18,176 nucleotides of DNA from Pontimonas sp. GTDB lineage: Bacteria; Actinomycetota; Actinomycetes; Actinomycetales; Microbacteriaceae. The stretch is taken from assembly GCA_021741945.1 (NCBI GenBank), contig JAIOWV010000015.1:1-18176 (forward strand), in the 5' to 3' direction. Position 1 is the stretch's first letter. Every line of letters begins with the position of its first letter. A program made the position numbers and the translations under genes. The notes below the pieces were generated by a model that was not told where the DNA came from, made no database searches, and worked only from the letters and a program-made list of their open reading frames with translations. This document shows positions 1 to 7,321 of the stretch, piece by piece.

Positions 1-326
1 CAATCATTTCCGAGGGTGTCTTGGTGCCAAACGCCGAGCTTGGCCACCTAGAGCTCGATGGTGTCGACGCTGAATCGCGGGCTTCTCATTCGGCCAGAGA
101 GCGAGAGGGGCTCAGCTTCGAAGAATGGGGCGGGCGCCTGACTCGCTATTTCAGCTACCTCGAGATGCTCTTCTCCCCCGACTTGTTCGTTATCGGTGGT
201 GGCGTGTCGAAGGAACACGACGAGTTTTTTCCGCACATCCACATCAGCACTCCGATAAAGCCCGCCCAGCTGCTCAACAACGCCGGAATCGTCGGCAGCG
301 CAGTTCTGGCAACGCTGAACCACTAG
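1..326 (+). CDS. ppgK: Polyphosphate glucokinase, C-terminal part (5' end outside window)
   Basis: The reading frame is open from the window edge (first full codon at base 3) to TAG at 324-326, giving about 107 residues of a longer protein. It is the C-terminal lobe of a ROK-family sugar kinase of the strictly polyphosphate/ATP glucokinase type. The stretch VPNAELGHLELDG, the RERE-LS-EEW helix, FSPDLFVIGGGVSK and the closing NNAGIVGSA are characteristic of PpgK. The enzyme phosphorylates glucose to glucose 6-phosphate in the cytoplasm using polyphosphate, and it is a typical actinobacterial glycolytic entry enzyme. The catalytic Asp and phosphate-binding N-terminal lobe are not in the window. 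The gene converges on hflX and their stop codons overlap, so no dedicated terminator fits between them. Identity rests on remembered family motifs. Confidence 0.88.
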   Translation, partial: IISEGVLVPNAELGHLELDGVDAESRASHSAREREGLSFEEWGGRLTRYFSYLEMLFSPDLFVIGGGVSKEHDEFFPHIHISTPIKPAQLLNNAGIVGSAVLATLNH

Positions 327-1822
327 TTCGGCAGCGCAAACTCCTGAAGCTCGTCGAGCATCGCCGGCTCGACCAGCACCCGCATTTCCGTCCCGTACTC
401 GGTATATGCAGTTTCTTTGACCACGGCCACGCCGTGAAGTCTGGCAACGACATCACCCCGGTCGAAAGGAACCATGAGGTGCGCAGGGACACTCGGATGT
501 GGCAGCAGCTCATCGATTCGAGCCATTAGGAGGTCAATCCCCTCCCCCGTCTTGGCCGAGACAAACAGGGCGCCTGGTTGAAGGCCTCGCAACTGCATGC
601 TGGTGCCGCTATCAACCAGGTCCGCTTTGTTGAACACCACAATCTCTGGCACGTGAGACGCCCCGACATCGGATATGACATCTCGAACCGTGGCCAACTG
701 TGCACCAGGGTCCGGATGAGACGCGTCCACCACGTGGACGATCACATCAGCCTGACCCACCTCCTCCAAAGTTGAGCGGAACGCCTCGACTAGCTGGTGG
801 GGCAACTGCCGAACAAAACCCACGGTGTCGGTCAGGGTGAACGCTGTTCCAGAGGGTGAAGTGGCCTTGCGGACGGTGGCATCAAGCGTGGCAAACAGTG
901 CGTCTTCGACGAGCACTCCCGCGCGGGTAATGCGGTTTAGCAGAGACGACTTCCCCGCGTTTGTGTAACCGGCAATAGCCACGTTCGGAATACCGGTGCG
1001 CTTGCGCTGCTGACGTTTGGTCTCGCGGGAGGGACCAAACGAGGCAATCTGCTTGCGCAGCCTGGCCATACGGGTGTTGATCCGGCGGCGATCCAGCTCG
1101 ATCTTTGTTTCACCCGGACCACGGCTTCCCATACCGGCGCTGGCGCCACCGACCTGGCCACCAGCCTGGCGGCTCATCGATTCACCCCAACCACGGAGCC
1201 TCGGGAGAAGGTATTGGAGCTGGGCCAACTCGACCTGCGCCTTGCCCTCACGGGTCTTGGCGTGCTGGGAGAAGATGTCCAGAATCACCGCAGTTCGATC
1301 AATAACTTTCACTTTCACCACGTCCTCCAGCGCGCGGCGCTGAGAGGGGGCAAGTTCTGTATCGGCGACGACGGTGTCGGCACCAACCTCGGCGATGAGT
1401 TCCTTGAGCTCCTGGGCTTTGCCTTTGCCGAGATACGTGGCGGCATCGGGGTGAGGCAAACGCTGGAGTAGACCATCGAGAACCTTGGCGCCCGCGGTTT
1501 CACAAAGCGCTGCCAGTTCTCTCAACGAGTTCTCGGCGTCGATAACGGTTCCCTGGCTATAGACACCGATCAACACAACTTTTTCGAGGCGAAGTTGCCG
1601 ATATTCGACCTCGGTAACGTCCTCAAGCTCAGTGGAAAGGCTGGAAACGCGGCGGAGAGCTTGCCTCTCCTCCAAGTCCATGTCTCCGCGCGTGACGCCC
1701 GAGAACGGGCTGACAGCGCCTCCGGAGGACCCGCCAAAGACTGTGTAAGAAGCAGGTTCGTCCTCTGCGGCCGAGAGAATACGCTCAACGTCGTCCCTGG
1801 GTGTGCCTGAATTGCGGGTCAT
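323..1822 (-). CDS. hflX: Ribosome-associated GTPase HflX
   Basis: The product is 499 residues, a little longer than E. coli HflX because of an N-terminal extension of about 75 residues, as is common in actinobacteria. An N-terminal HflX domain (about 80-240) contains the glycine-rich SRGPGETK segment near 233-240. It is followed by a coiled linker and a TRAFAC GTPase domain (about 278-440). That domain has G1 GYTNAGKSS (285-293), G3 DTVGF (332-336), G4 NKAD (398-401) and G5 SAK (422-424). HflX binds the 50S subunit and splits stalled or hibernating ribosomes, particularly under stress. The ATG at 1822 directly follows a hairpin that could mask its only Shine-Dalgarno-like bases (GGGA). The upstream TM2-domain gene lies 44 bases away on the same strand, so co-transcription is possible. 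All catalytic motifs are intact. Confidence 0.95.
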   Translation of the reverse strand: MTRNSGTPRDDVERILSAAEDEPASYTVFGGSSGGAVSPFSGVTRGDMDLEERQALRRVSSLSTELEDVTEVEYRQLRLEKVVLIGVYSQGTVIDAENSLRELAALCETAGAKVLDGLLQRLPHPDAATYLGKGKAQELKELIAEVGADTVVADTELAPSQRRALEDVVKVKVIDRTAVILDIFSQHAKTREGKAQVELAQLQYLLPRLRGWGESMSRQAGGQVGGASAGMGSRGPGETKIELDRRRINTRMARLRKQIASFGPSRETKRQQRKRTGIPNVAIAGYTNAGKSSLLNRITRAGVLVEDALFATLDATVRKATSPSGTAFTLTDTVGFVRQLPHQLVEAFRSTLEEVGQADVIVHVVDASHPDPGAQLATVRDVISDVGASHVPEIVVFNKADLVDSGTSMQLRGLQPGALFVSAKTGEGIDLLMARIDELLPHPSVPAHLMVPFDRGDVVARLHGVAVVKETAYTEYGTEMRVLVEPAMLDELQEFALPN

Positions 1823-1826
1823 AGGG

Positions 1827-1865
1827 TTCCCAGCGTACGCCTGTGGGGACGCATCGCGCTGGGAA
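1827..1865 (-). promoter_or_regulatory. 9-bp stem hairpin filling the gap before hflX
   Basis: A perfect inverted repeat, TTCCCAGCG at 1827-1835 and CGCTGGGAA at 1857-1865, encloses a 21-base loop. In the minus-strand transcript it starts one base after the TM2-gene stop codon and ends four bases before the hflX ATG. The GGGA in its 3' arm is the only ribosome-binding-like sequence near that ATG. It could be a terminator for the upstream gene, or a structure that couples or limits hflX translation. No U-tract follows. Confidence 0.6.
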
Positions 1866-1866
1866 T

Positions 1867-2229
1867 CTACGCAACGGGCCGCTTGCGCCCATCATTGGCG
1901 CTCTTGGTCGCAAGAAGCACAATGTCGATCAGCCACCACAATCCAGCACCGCCCACAGTGACAAGCTTCAGGAAACCTAAACCACCACTGCCTAGATAGA
2001 AGCGGTCGACACCGAGATACCCCAGGAGAATCGACAGCACGAGAGCGACCGTCCAGTTTTTGGGCGAGACGACACCGGGAATTTTGTACGCGGGGAATTC
2101 GTTGCCGGTCGCCACATCGACAACGTGGGTGTCCCTGGTGATCGTCCGCTCGGCGGCGAGCTGCGCGAGCATCGCCGTGTCAGCAGACATCTCGGGCGAA
2201 CCTGGAATCTTGACAATCCACGACGACAT
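1867..2229 (-). CDS. GYF_2-like/TM2 domain small membrane protein
   Basis: The product is 120 residues. The C-terminal half is a TM2 domain: two hydrophobic segments (about 58-74 and 86-107) joined by GYLGVDRFYLG (70-80), the family's conserved turn, with GLWWLID in the second helix. The N-terminal 50 residues (WIVKIPGS...ML--LAAERTITRDTHVVDVATGNEFPAYKIPGV) read like the prokaryotic GYF_2 fold, which often precedes membrane helices. Function is unknown; a role as a small membrane adaptor is inference. AAGGAGG about ten bases upstream of the ATG supports the start. It lies 79 bases downstream of potC and 44 bases upstream of hflX on the same strand, so it could be read from either side's transcription unit. 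Confidence 0.85.
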   Translation of the reverse strand: MSSWIVKIPGSPEMSADTAMLAQLAAERTITRDTHVVDVATGNEFPAYKIPGVVSPKNWTVALVLSILLGYLGVDRFYLGSGGLGFLKLVTVGGAGLWWLIDIVLLATKSANDGRKRPVA

Positions 2230-2308
2230 TGCGCACCTGCCTCCTTCTCGTTAGCCCCAGGCTACAGAGCGCCACCGACAGCCAAGCGAGACTTCGCAGC
2301 AGCTATTT

Positions 2309-3118
2309 TCAGCGCTGTTCGTCAGCGCGAGACAGACGCTGCGAGATATAGACAGGGATGAGCGAGAGCAGGATGACCACGGTCGCCACCACGTTCACCA
2401 CACTGGCCTGGTTGGGGCGTGCCATTTCCTTGAGGATCCACAGTGGCAACGTGTCAACCCCGGGAGGGGCCGTGAAGATTGTCACGTAGACCTCGTCAAA
2501 GCTCAGCGCAAAGGCCAGCAGGGCGCCAGCAATGAACGATGAGCGGAACTGCGGGAAAGTCACCAACCGGAAGGTCTCAAAGAGACCGGCGCCAAGATCC
2601 ATGGAGGCTTCCTCAAGGCTGGGGTTCATGCGCTTCAGCCTTGCGAACACGTTGTTGAAGACCATCACAATGCAGAAAGTCGCGTGGGACACAATCAGAC
2701 CGAAGTAGCCGATGTTGATGCCAAGCGGGCTCAAGAAATTCGAGTAGGTGTTGGAGAAAGCCACACCGGTAACAACGCCGGGCAGTGCAATCGGAAGAAC
2801 GACGAGGAGATTGATGGTCGAGCGCCCGAAGAAGTCGTAGCGATTGAGCGCAAAGGCAACCAATGTGCCAAGAATCGAGGCAATCACCATTGCCGCGGAG
2901 GCAACAATCACAGAATTCAGCAGTGCCAGCCGAATCGGTTCGTAATCAACTGCGAATAGCCACCACTTGAGCGAAAACTCTTGGATGGGCCAGGACGACA
3001 GTTGCGCCGTGTTGAAACTGTTGAGAATCACGACAAGCAGCGGCACATACATAAACAACAGGACGCCGATGACGATGGAGCCCAGGCCCCACTTGGCAAT
3101 GCGCGACATCTGGAGCAT
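2309..3118 (-). CDS. potC: Polyamine-type ABC transporter permease, PotC-like
   Basis: The product is a 269-residue inner-membrane permease with about six hydrophobic segments (the first near 12-34). It has a clear cytoplasmic EAA loop, EEASMDLGAGLFETFRLVTFPQ at 169-190 (split here as EEASMDLGAG and LFETFRLVTFPQ), which docks on the ATPase. Sequence flavour (VVILNSFN near the N-terminus, FALSFDEVYVTIFT near 203-215) matches the PotC/YdcV class of putrescine/spermidine importers. It is the last gene of potA-D-B-C. Its ATG lies two bases after the potB stop, indicating translational coupling; a second ATG three codons in is possible. Exact substrate cannot be read from sequence, since related permeases serve other cationic or opine-like compounds. 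Confidence 0.85.
   Translation of the reverse strand: MLQMSRIAKWGLGSIVIGVLLFMYVPLLVVILNSFNTAQLSSWPIQEFSLKWWLFAVDYEPIRLALLNSVIVASAAMVIASILGTLVAFALNRYDFFGRSTINLLVVLPIALPGVVTGVAFSNTYSNFLSPLGINIGYFGLIVSHATFCIVMVFNNVFARLKRMNPSLEEASMDLGAGLFETFRLVTFPQFRSSFIAGALLAFALSFDEVYVTIFTAPPGVDTLPLWILKEMARPNQASVVNVVATVVILLSLIPVYISQRLSRADEQR
2312..2328 (-). terminator. 6-bp hairpin at the end of potC
   Basis: GCGCTG at 2312-2317 and CAGCGC at 2323-2328 form a perfect 6-bp stem with a five-base loop. It occupies the last codons of potC and ends at its TGA. In the minus-strand transcript the stop is followed by AAAAT but no U-run. It may be a weak 3'-end structure for the pot operon. The remaining 79-base gap to the TM2 gene shows only a very short further stem. 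Confidence 0.35.
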
Positions 3119-3120
3119 GA

Positions 3121-4029
3121 CTACATCCGCTCCAGCGAACCGGTGCGCCTGGCGACCATCAGGTACATGACCACAAACGCAATGGGCACCATCGAAAAGG
3201 CCGCAGCCACCGGTGGGTTCAGATTGATGTTGGAAGCGATGATGCTGCCGATCATCTGTGTAGCACCGCCGGTGAAACGAGCCGCGAGGTAGTCGCCAAG
3301 GCTGAGCGAGAACGTGAATACCGAACCCGCGATAATCGCCGGAATAATCAGCGGGATGACTACTCGAGTGATGGTGACAAAGGACTTCGCGCCCATGTCG
3401 GCAGAGGCATCAAACAAGTTGTTGGGAATCTGGCGAATAGCAGTGAAAACCGGCAGCGCCATGTAGGGGAACCACAGGTAAGTCAGCGTGATAATCGCCA
3501 CCCACACGTTGAATCCCGGGCTCTGGACGCCAAAGGGGCCGAGAGCCCAGTTGATAAAGCCGTTTTCGGTGAATACCAGGCGCATCGCGAGAATCTTGAC
3601 AAGGTATCCGGCCCACAGCGGCAGAGTGATCGCGACCGCCAAGAGGTTCCGCATCAGCGGGGACGCCAATTTCGCCATATAGATGCCAAGCGGCACGGCA
3701 AAAACAACCGAAATGGCGGTCACAGCGAGCGCCATTCCGAGCGTGCGGAGCGAGGTCGAGAGATACGCGGGAACAGCGATGATGCTGATGAAGTTATCGA
3801 GGGTGAAGCCGGGGCTCACCCGAGAGGTAAAGGGGTTGATCACCCAGAACGCAGTGGCCAGCAACAAAAACAGCGAGACGATATAGACGCCGACTAGCCA
3901 GGTCATCGGAAGGGCCAACAGGCCAATCAAGCGAACCCTGGAGCGCTGAAAAAGGTAGGTGGAGGCGCGCTTGGTTCCTTCGGTGCCGACGGAGGATGTC
4001 CGCGGTACCTCTTGGTCAACCGTGCTCAT
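3121..4029 (-). CDS. potB: Polyamine-type ABC transporter permease, PotB-like
   Basis: The product is 302 residues with a cytoplasmic N-terminal tail of about 30 residues and roughly six membrane segments (the first near 34-62). The EAA loop is at 207-227 (FDASADMGAKSF then VTITRVVIP), as in PotB/YdcU. With PotC it forms the translocation channel. The start ATG (4027-4029) has CAGGAG only a few bases upstream. The gene is separated from potD by an 82-base gap full of hairpins, unlike the near-zero spacing to potC. That arrangement suggests permease expression is set below binding-protein expression. The class assignment is firm; the substrate is inferred from the whole cluster. Confidence 0.85.
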   Translation of the reverse strand: MSTVDQEVPRTSSVGTEGTKRASTYLFQRSRVRLIGLLALPMTWLVGVYIVSLFLLLATAFWVINPFTSRVSPGFTLDNFISIIAVPAYLSTSLRTLGMALAVTAISVVFAVPLGIYMAKLASPLMRNLLAVAITLPLWAGYLVKILAMRLVFTENGFINWALGPFGVQSPGFNVWVAIITLTYLWFPYMALPVFTAIRQIPNNLFDASADMGAKSFVTITRVVIPLIIPAIIAGSVFTFSLSLGDYLAARFTGGATQMIGSIIASNINLNPPVAAAFSMVPIAFVVMYLMVARRTGSLERM

Positions 4030-4055
4030 GCGCGCTCCTGAGTAACAAGTCCTGT

Positions 4056-4121
4056 GGCCCCGAAGGGCCGGACGGCAGGCTCAGTGTGAGCCCACCGCCC
4101 GGATAAGGGGTTTAGCCCTTA
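4056..4121 (-). promoter_or_regulatory. Three stacked stem-loops between potD and potB
   Basis: Three inverted repeats sit in the potD-potB gap. TAAGGG (4104-4109) with CCCTTA (4116-4121) spans the potD stop. GGCTC (4078-4082) pairs with GAGCC (4088-4092). GGCCC (4056-4060) pairs with GGGCC (4065-4069). In the minus-strand RNA the last is GGCCC-UUCG-GGGCC, a C-G-closed UUCG tetraloop of exceptional stability. No U-tract follows. The best reading is a partial terminator or 3' protector that raises binding-protein over permease expression. Confidence 0.6.
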
Positions 4122-5269
4122 ACGGTCAGCCAAGCGTCGGTCCAGTCTTGGAAGCTGGTGCACTTGACATCGGTGCGTCCATCGATGCACTGCTCAATGG
4201 GGGTGGTCCATGGCCAGATCCTGGAGAAGAACTCCTCGTCCTCGGCTGCGAACTCATCACAGTGAGCCTGTGCTTCTGCGCTGGTAGCACAGAAAGCGAT
4301 GTTGGCAGGTGCCATACCGAAGTTCATGGCGATAGCGCCATTCACGTCAGCGCGGCTGGTGTAGTCCATCCAGGCGTAAGCACAGTTGACGTTAGGAGTG
4401 GTCGAGCTGACCAACCATGCGTCGTACCAACCAGTCGAGCCCTCAACGGGGAGGGTGGTCTTCAGGTTCTCGCTTGCTGCGAACTTACGCAGAACTTCCC
4501 ACGAGGTGCCCACAACGGTGTTGCCACCGACGAAGGAGGTGATTTGTGCCACAGGGTCTGACCAGTACTCACCAATGATGGCGTTCTGCTGCTTGAGCAG
4601 GTCCACCGCAGCGGCGAGCTGAGTCTCGTCCAGAGCGTAGGGGTTTTCGATCCCGAGCTCAGGGTTGTGGTACATCAGGTAGACAGCTGCGTCAGCGATG
4701 TAGATCGGTGCGTCATACGCGGTGATCTTGCCGGCGTAGGGGCTGTCGGACTCCCAGACAACATCCCAGCTCTCGGGAGCGCCACCAGTGACGTCCTCGT
4801 TGTACTGGAGAAGGTTGGCGCCACGACCAATCGGCACACCATAAGGCTGGCCGTTGACGGTGTCATAGATCTGACCCTTCATTCCCTCGGCGATGTCGTC
4901 GCTGAAGTTCGGGATCAAGTCGATGTTGAGTGGCTGCACGTCGCCACCGACGATGAGACGCAAGGCTGCGTCACCCGAGGCCGACACAATGTCGTACTCG
5001 CCGGTGCGCATCAGGGTCACCATCTCGTCAGAGGTACCGGCAACACGGGGGTTGACCACACAGCCGGTGTCGGCCGTGAACTGGTCAGTCCATGCGGGCT
5101 CCACGAAGCCCGACCAGTTAACAATGTTCAGTTCGCCCTCGAATGCGCCCATTTCTTCGTGCATGGGGACATCGGGAACGTCGAGCGTCAACTCGCCGCC
5201 TGCGCAAGAGCTCAGGACAACGGCTGACGCGGCGAAGATTGCCGCAAAAGCTAGCTTCTTGCCTCTCAT
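4112..5269 (-). CDS. potD: Polyamine-type substrate-binding lipoprotein, PotD/YdcS-like
   Basis: The product is 385 residues with a lipoprotein signal: MRGKK, a hydrophobic core and lipobox LSSC, so the mature protein starts at lipidated Cys22. The body is a periplasmic-binding-protein type II fold of the PotD/YdcS class. It has LNIVNWSGFVEP (47-58), an AGTSDEMVTLMRTGEYD motif (77-93), YGVPIGRGANLL and DAPIYIADAA. Six further cysteines (70, 296, 327, 337, 361, 370) probably form disulfides, consistent with an exported protein; the last four cluster in the C-terminal 60 residues. It would capture putrescine/spermidine-like cations outside the membrane and pass them to PotB/PotC. AAAGGAAA just upstream of the ATG supports the start. 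It lies second in its operon, 30 bases after potA, and is bracketed by RNA hairpins on both sides. Confidence 0.87.
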   Translation of the reverse strand: MRGKKLAFAAIFAASAVVLSSCAGGELTLDVPDVPMHEEMGAFEGELNIVNWSGFVEPAWTDQFTADTGCVVNPRVAGTSDEMVTLMRTGEYDIVSASGDAALRLIVGGDVQPLNIDLIPNFSDDIAEGMKGQIYDTVNGQPYGVPIGRGANLLQYNEDVTGGAPESWDVVWESDSPYAGKITAYDAPIYIADAAVYLMYHNPELGIENPYALDETQLAAAVDLLKQQNAIIGEYWSDPVAQITSFVGGNTVVGTSWEVLRKFAASENLKTTLPVEGSTGWYDAWLVSSTTPNVNCAYAWMDYTSRADVNGAIAMNFGMAPANIAFCATSAEAQAHCDEFAAEDEEFFSRIWPWTTPIEQCIDGRTDVKCTSFQDWTDAWLTVKG

Positions 5270-5283
5270 CAGTTTCCTTTCAC

Positions 5284-5297
5284 CTGGCTTTCGCCAG
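5284..5297 (-). promoter_or_regulatory. GNRA-tetraloop hairpin between potA and potD
   Basis: CTGGC (5284-5288) and GCCAG (5293-5297) are perfectly complementary around a four-base loop. In the minus-strand RNA this reads CUGGC-GAAA-GCCAG, a GNRA tetraloop; the other strand would give only UUUC. It sits between the potA stop and the potD ribosome-binding site and may protect the 5' end of a processed potD message. Confidence 0.5.
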
Positions 5298-5299
5298 TT

Positions 5300-6352
5300 C
5301 TAGTGGGGAATTGTTGCGATGTGGTCACTTCGCCACAGCGCAACAACCTTGTCGCCGATCGCGAAGCTTTCGCCCGCTCCCGGTAACTCTTCATTGAGCT
5401 TCGTCGAAATGAGCCGGACTCCCCCGGCAGTTTCGACGATAGAAATCGTGTTGGCGCCCGTGTAGGCAACTTCAACGACGACACCCGACGCTGCTACTTC
5501 ATCTTTGCTGGGCTTAGCGCCGGAACCAGCTAGGCGAATGCGTTCGGGGCGAATGTTGACCAAATCACTGCGGCCCACAAGCGCCTGCGCTTTCTCCCCC
5601 GAAATCAGGTTAGACACGCCAAGGAAGCCCGCCACAAAGGCCGTTGCAGGCTTCTCATAGACCTCGTGAGGTGTTCCCAGCTGCTCGATTCGACCAGCGT
5701 TGAAGACAGCGATGCGATCACTCATGCGCATCGCTTCTTCCTGGTCGTGAGTGACAAAGATAAAGGTGATGCCCGCTTCGCGCTGGATGAGCTTGAGCTC
5801 GACCTGCATTTCCTCTCGCAGTTGCTTGTCGAGAGCACCCAGTGGCTCGTCGAGCAGAAGAACCTTGGGGCGAAGCACCAGGGCTCTAGCAAGCGCGATG
5901 CGCTGGCGTTGGCCACCGGAGAGCTGATGCGGAAGCCGGCCGGACAGGTGAGAGAGCTTGACTCGATCGATGGCCTCCGCGGCCTGTGCTGCACGCTCAG
6001 GCTTTGGGTCCTTGCGGGTGCGCAACCCGTATTCGACATTGTCCTGAATGGTCATGTGCGGGAAGAGCGCATAATCCTGGAAAACCGTATTCACGGTGCG
6101 ATCGAACGGCGCGAGAGCTGTGATGTCCTCGCCATCAATCGAGATGGTGCCGGAGGTGACCGTCTCAAAGCCCGCGATAAGACGCAAAACCGTTGTCTTG
6201 CCGGAACCGGAGGGCCCCAGCATCGAGAAGAACTCGCCCGAGGCGATGTCGAGGTCTAGGTCATCGACCGCGCGAACATCATCAAAAGACTTGGACACAC
6301 CACGCAACGACACATACGCGGTAGAACCGCGTGATTCAGAGGATGAATCCAC
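5300..6352 (-). CDS. potA: Polyamine-type ABC transporter ATPase, PotA-like
   Basis: The product is a 350-residue ATPase with all motifs intact: Walker A GPSGSGKTT (46-54), Q-loop Gln92, signature LSGGQ (144-148), Walker B LLLDEP (165-170) and H-loop His202 in THDQEEAM. The C-terminal third is a TOBE/OB regulatory domain, as in PotA/MalK. It would act as a homodimer driving PotB/PotC. The start is GTG at 6350-6352, with GAGGGAG about nine bases upstream. It is the first gene of the pot operon. An inverted repeat lies about 40 bases upstream (6391-6414). The intact motifs contrast with the degenerate pair GlpS/GlpT encoded further right in the same window. Confidence 0.9.
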   Translation of the reverse strand: MDSSSESRGSTAYVSLRGVSKSFDDVRAVDDLDLDIASGEFFSMLGPSGSGKTTVLRLIAGFETVTSGTISIDGEDITALAPFDRTVNTVFQDYALFPHMTIQDNVEYGLRTRKDPKPERAAQAAEAIDRVKLSHLSGRLPHQLSGGQRQRIALARALVLRPKVLLLDEPLGALDKQLREEMQVELKLIQREAGITFIFVTHDQEEAMRMSDRIAVFNAGRIEQLGTPHEVYEKPATAFVAGFLGVSNLISGEKAQALVGRSDLVNIRPERIRLAGSGAKPSKDEVAASGVVVEVAYTGANTISIVETAGGVRLISTKLNEELPGAGESFAIGDKVVALWRSDHIATIPH

Positions 6353-6390
6353 TCTGATTACTCCCTCGACGTTAGCCTCATAGCCGACAA

Positions 6391-6414
6391 CAGAAACACA
6401 CTACACAGTTTCTG
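6391..6414. promoter_or_regulatory. Inverted repeat upstream of potA (candidate operator)
   Basis: CAGAAAC at 6391-6397 and GTTTCTG at 6408-6414 are perfect 7-base arms with a 10-base spacer, so the half-site centres are 17 bases apart. It lies 39-62 bases upstream of the potA start in the 114-base gap after the reductase gene. Position and AT-richness suggest an operator rather than a terminator. No convincing -35/-10 pair could be fixed here, and no cognate regulator is adjacent. Confidence 0.4.
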
Positions 6415-6426
6415 AATATCTTTCCT

Positions 6427-6470
6427 GCCCCTCAAGGGGCTGAGAGGTGCGCGTGTGAGCACCCGCTCAG
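6427..6470 (-). terminator. Double hairpin at the 3' end of the aldo/keto reductase gene
   Basis: In the minus-strand RNA an 11-bp stem with one bulged base forms between 6440-6450 and 6459-6470, including a G-U pair that would be an A-C mismatch on the other strand. It straddles the reductase stop codon. A second stem, GCCCC-UUGA-GGGGC, follows at 6427-6440. No U-tract follows, which is common for actinobacterial 3'-end hairpins. It probably separates the reductase from the pot operon. Confidence 0.55.
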
Positions 6471-7297
6471 TTGCGATCATTCGGGTCGACTCCCGTGCGG
6501 TAGTCCTTGTTGAGTCCCGATATCAGGGACATGTGCTCCTCGCTCAACGCGAACCCAAAAACGTGGGAGTTCTCTGTAATCCGAGCCGTCGAGTTTGACT
6601 TGGGAATCACGGTGATGCCCCGTTGCAGGTGCCAGCGGAGGACCAACTGGGCAACGCTGACCCCGTAGTCCTCGGCAAGGGCAATCAGGGTCTCATCCGC
6701 CAAAACCTGGCCCCTAGCAAGGGGCGACCAGGCCTGAGTGATGATCCCGTGGTCTTCGTGATACCGGACTAGTGGTTCTTGGGTGAGCCAGGGGTGGAGT
6801 TCGACCTGGTTGATTACAGGGCGCTGGTCGGAATTCTCTGCCAGCCGATCGAGGTGCTCCGCGTGGAAATTACACACGCCAATCGAGCGGACCAACCCAT
6901 CGGCCTTGAGTTTTTCCATCGCCCGCCAGGATTCGACATAGAGGTCACGTTGGGGGGCGGGCCAGTGAATCAAGTAGAGATCTAGGTACTCAAGCCCGAG
7001 CTTCTCCAGGCTTGTGCGACAGGCCTTCAGGGTGTTCTCATAGCCCAAATCGTCCATCCAGAACTTCGTCGCAACCTGGATCTCACTGCGGGGGACGTCA
7101 CTGGCTGCCAATGCCCTGCCGACGCCCTCTTCGTTGTCGTACATGGAGGCCGTATCAATCAGGCGGTACCCCACGGAGAGTGCATGGCTGACCAGGCCAG
7201 CAACAACGTCGTTATCGACCTTGTAGACCCCCAGGCCAAGGACTGGCATCTGGGTGCCATCAGAGAGCGCTACGCGGGCGGTTGTCACAGTGTCCAT
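6467..7297 (-). CDS. Aldo/keto reductase, 2,5-diketo-gluconate reductase type
   Basis: The product is 276 residues, a typical length for the single-domain TIM-barrel AKR5-like family. The catalytic tetrad is visible as Asp48, Tyr53, Lys78 and His111 in DTASMYDNEEGVG, ATKFW and LIHWP. The NADPH-binding segment IPKSNSTARITEN lies at 231-243. It should be a cytosolic NADPH-dependent reductase of small carbonyl compounds. Family members act on diketogluconate, methylglyoxal or other aldehydes, and some AKRs interconvert glycerol and dihydroxyacetone or glyceraldehyde, so the substrate cannot be named. GAGAGGA upstream and an out-of-frame stop just before it support the ATG at 7297. It follows glpV by 74 bases behind a strong hairpin, so it is either reached by readthrough from the glp operon or has a promoter hidden in that gap. 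Confidence 0.88.
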   Translation of the reverse strand: MDTVTTARVALSDGTQMPVLGLGVYKVDNDVVAGLVSHALSVGYRLIDTASMYDNEEGVGRALAASDVPRSEIQVATKFWMDDLGYENTLKACRTSLEKLGLEYLDLYLIHWPAPQRDLYVESWRAMEKLKADGLVRSIGVCNFHAEHLDRLAENSDQRPVINQVELHPWLTQEPLVRYHEDHGIITQAWSPLARGQVLADETLIALAEDYGVSVAQLVLRWHLQRGITVIPKSNSTARITENSHVFGFALSEEHMSLISGLNKDYRTGVDPNDRN

Positions 7298-7321
7298 CAG
7301 GCCATCCTCTCGTTAAGGACG

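Noticed and set aside
4667..5227. Plus-strand open frame of 186 codons inside potD
   Set aside because: It is antisense to the conserved binding-protein gene, with no ribosome site or family motifs.
5666..6259. Plus-strand open frame of 197 codons inside potA
   Set aside because: It mirrors the conserved ATPase frame; no independent evidence of coding.
6430..6475. Possible TPP riboswitch on the plus strand (GGGGCTGAGAGG)
   Set aside because: The CTGAGA-like piece is present, but the second half (ACCTGAT, TAATNCC, GCGTAGGGA) is missing and no thiamine gene follows. The bases are better explained as the double hairpin ending the reductase gene.
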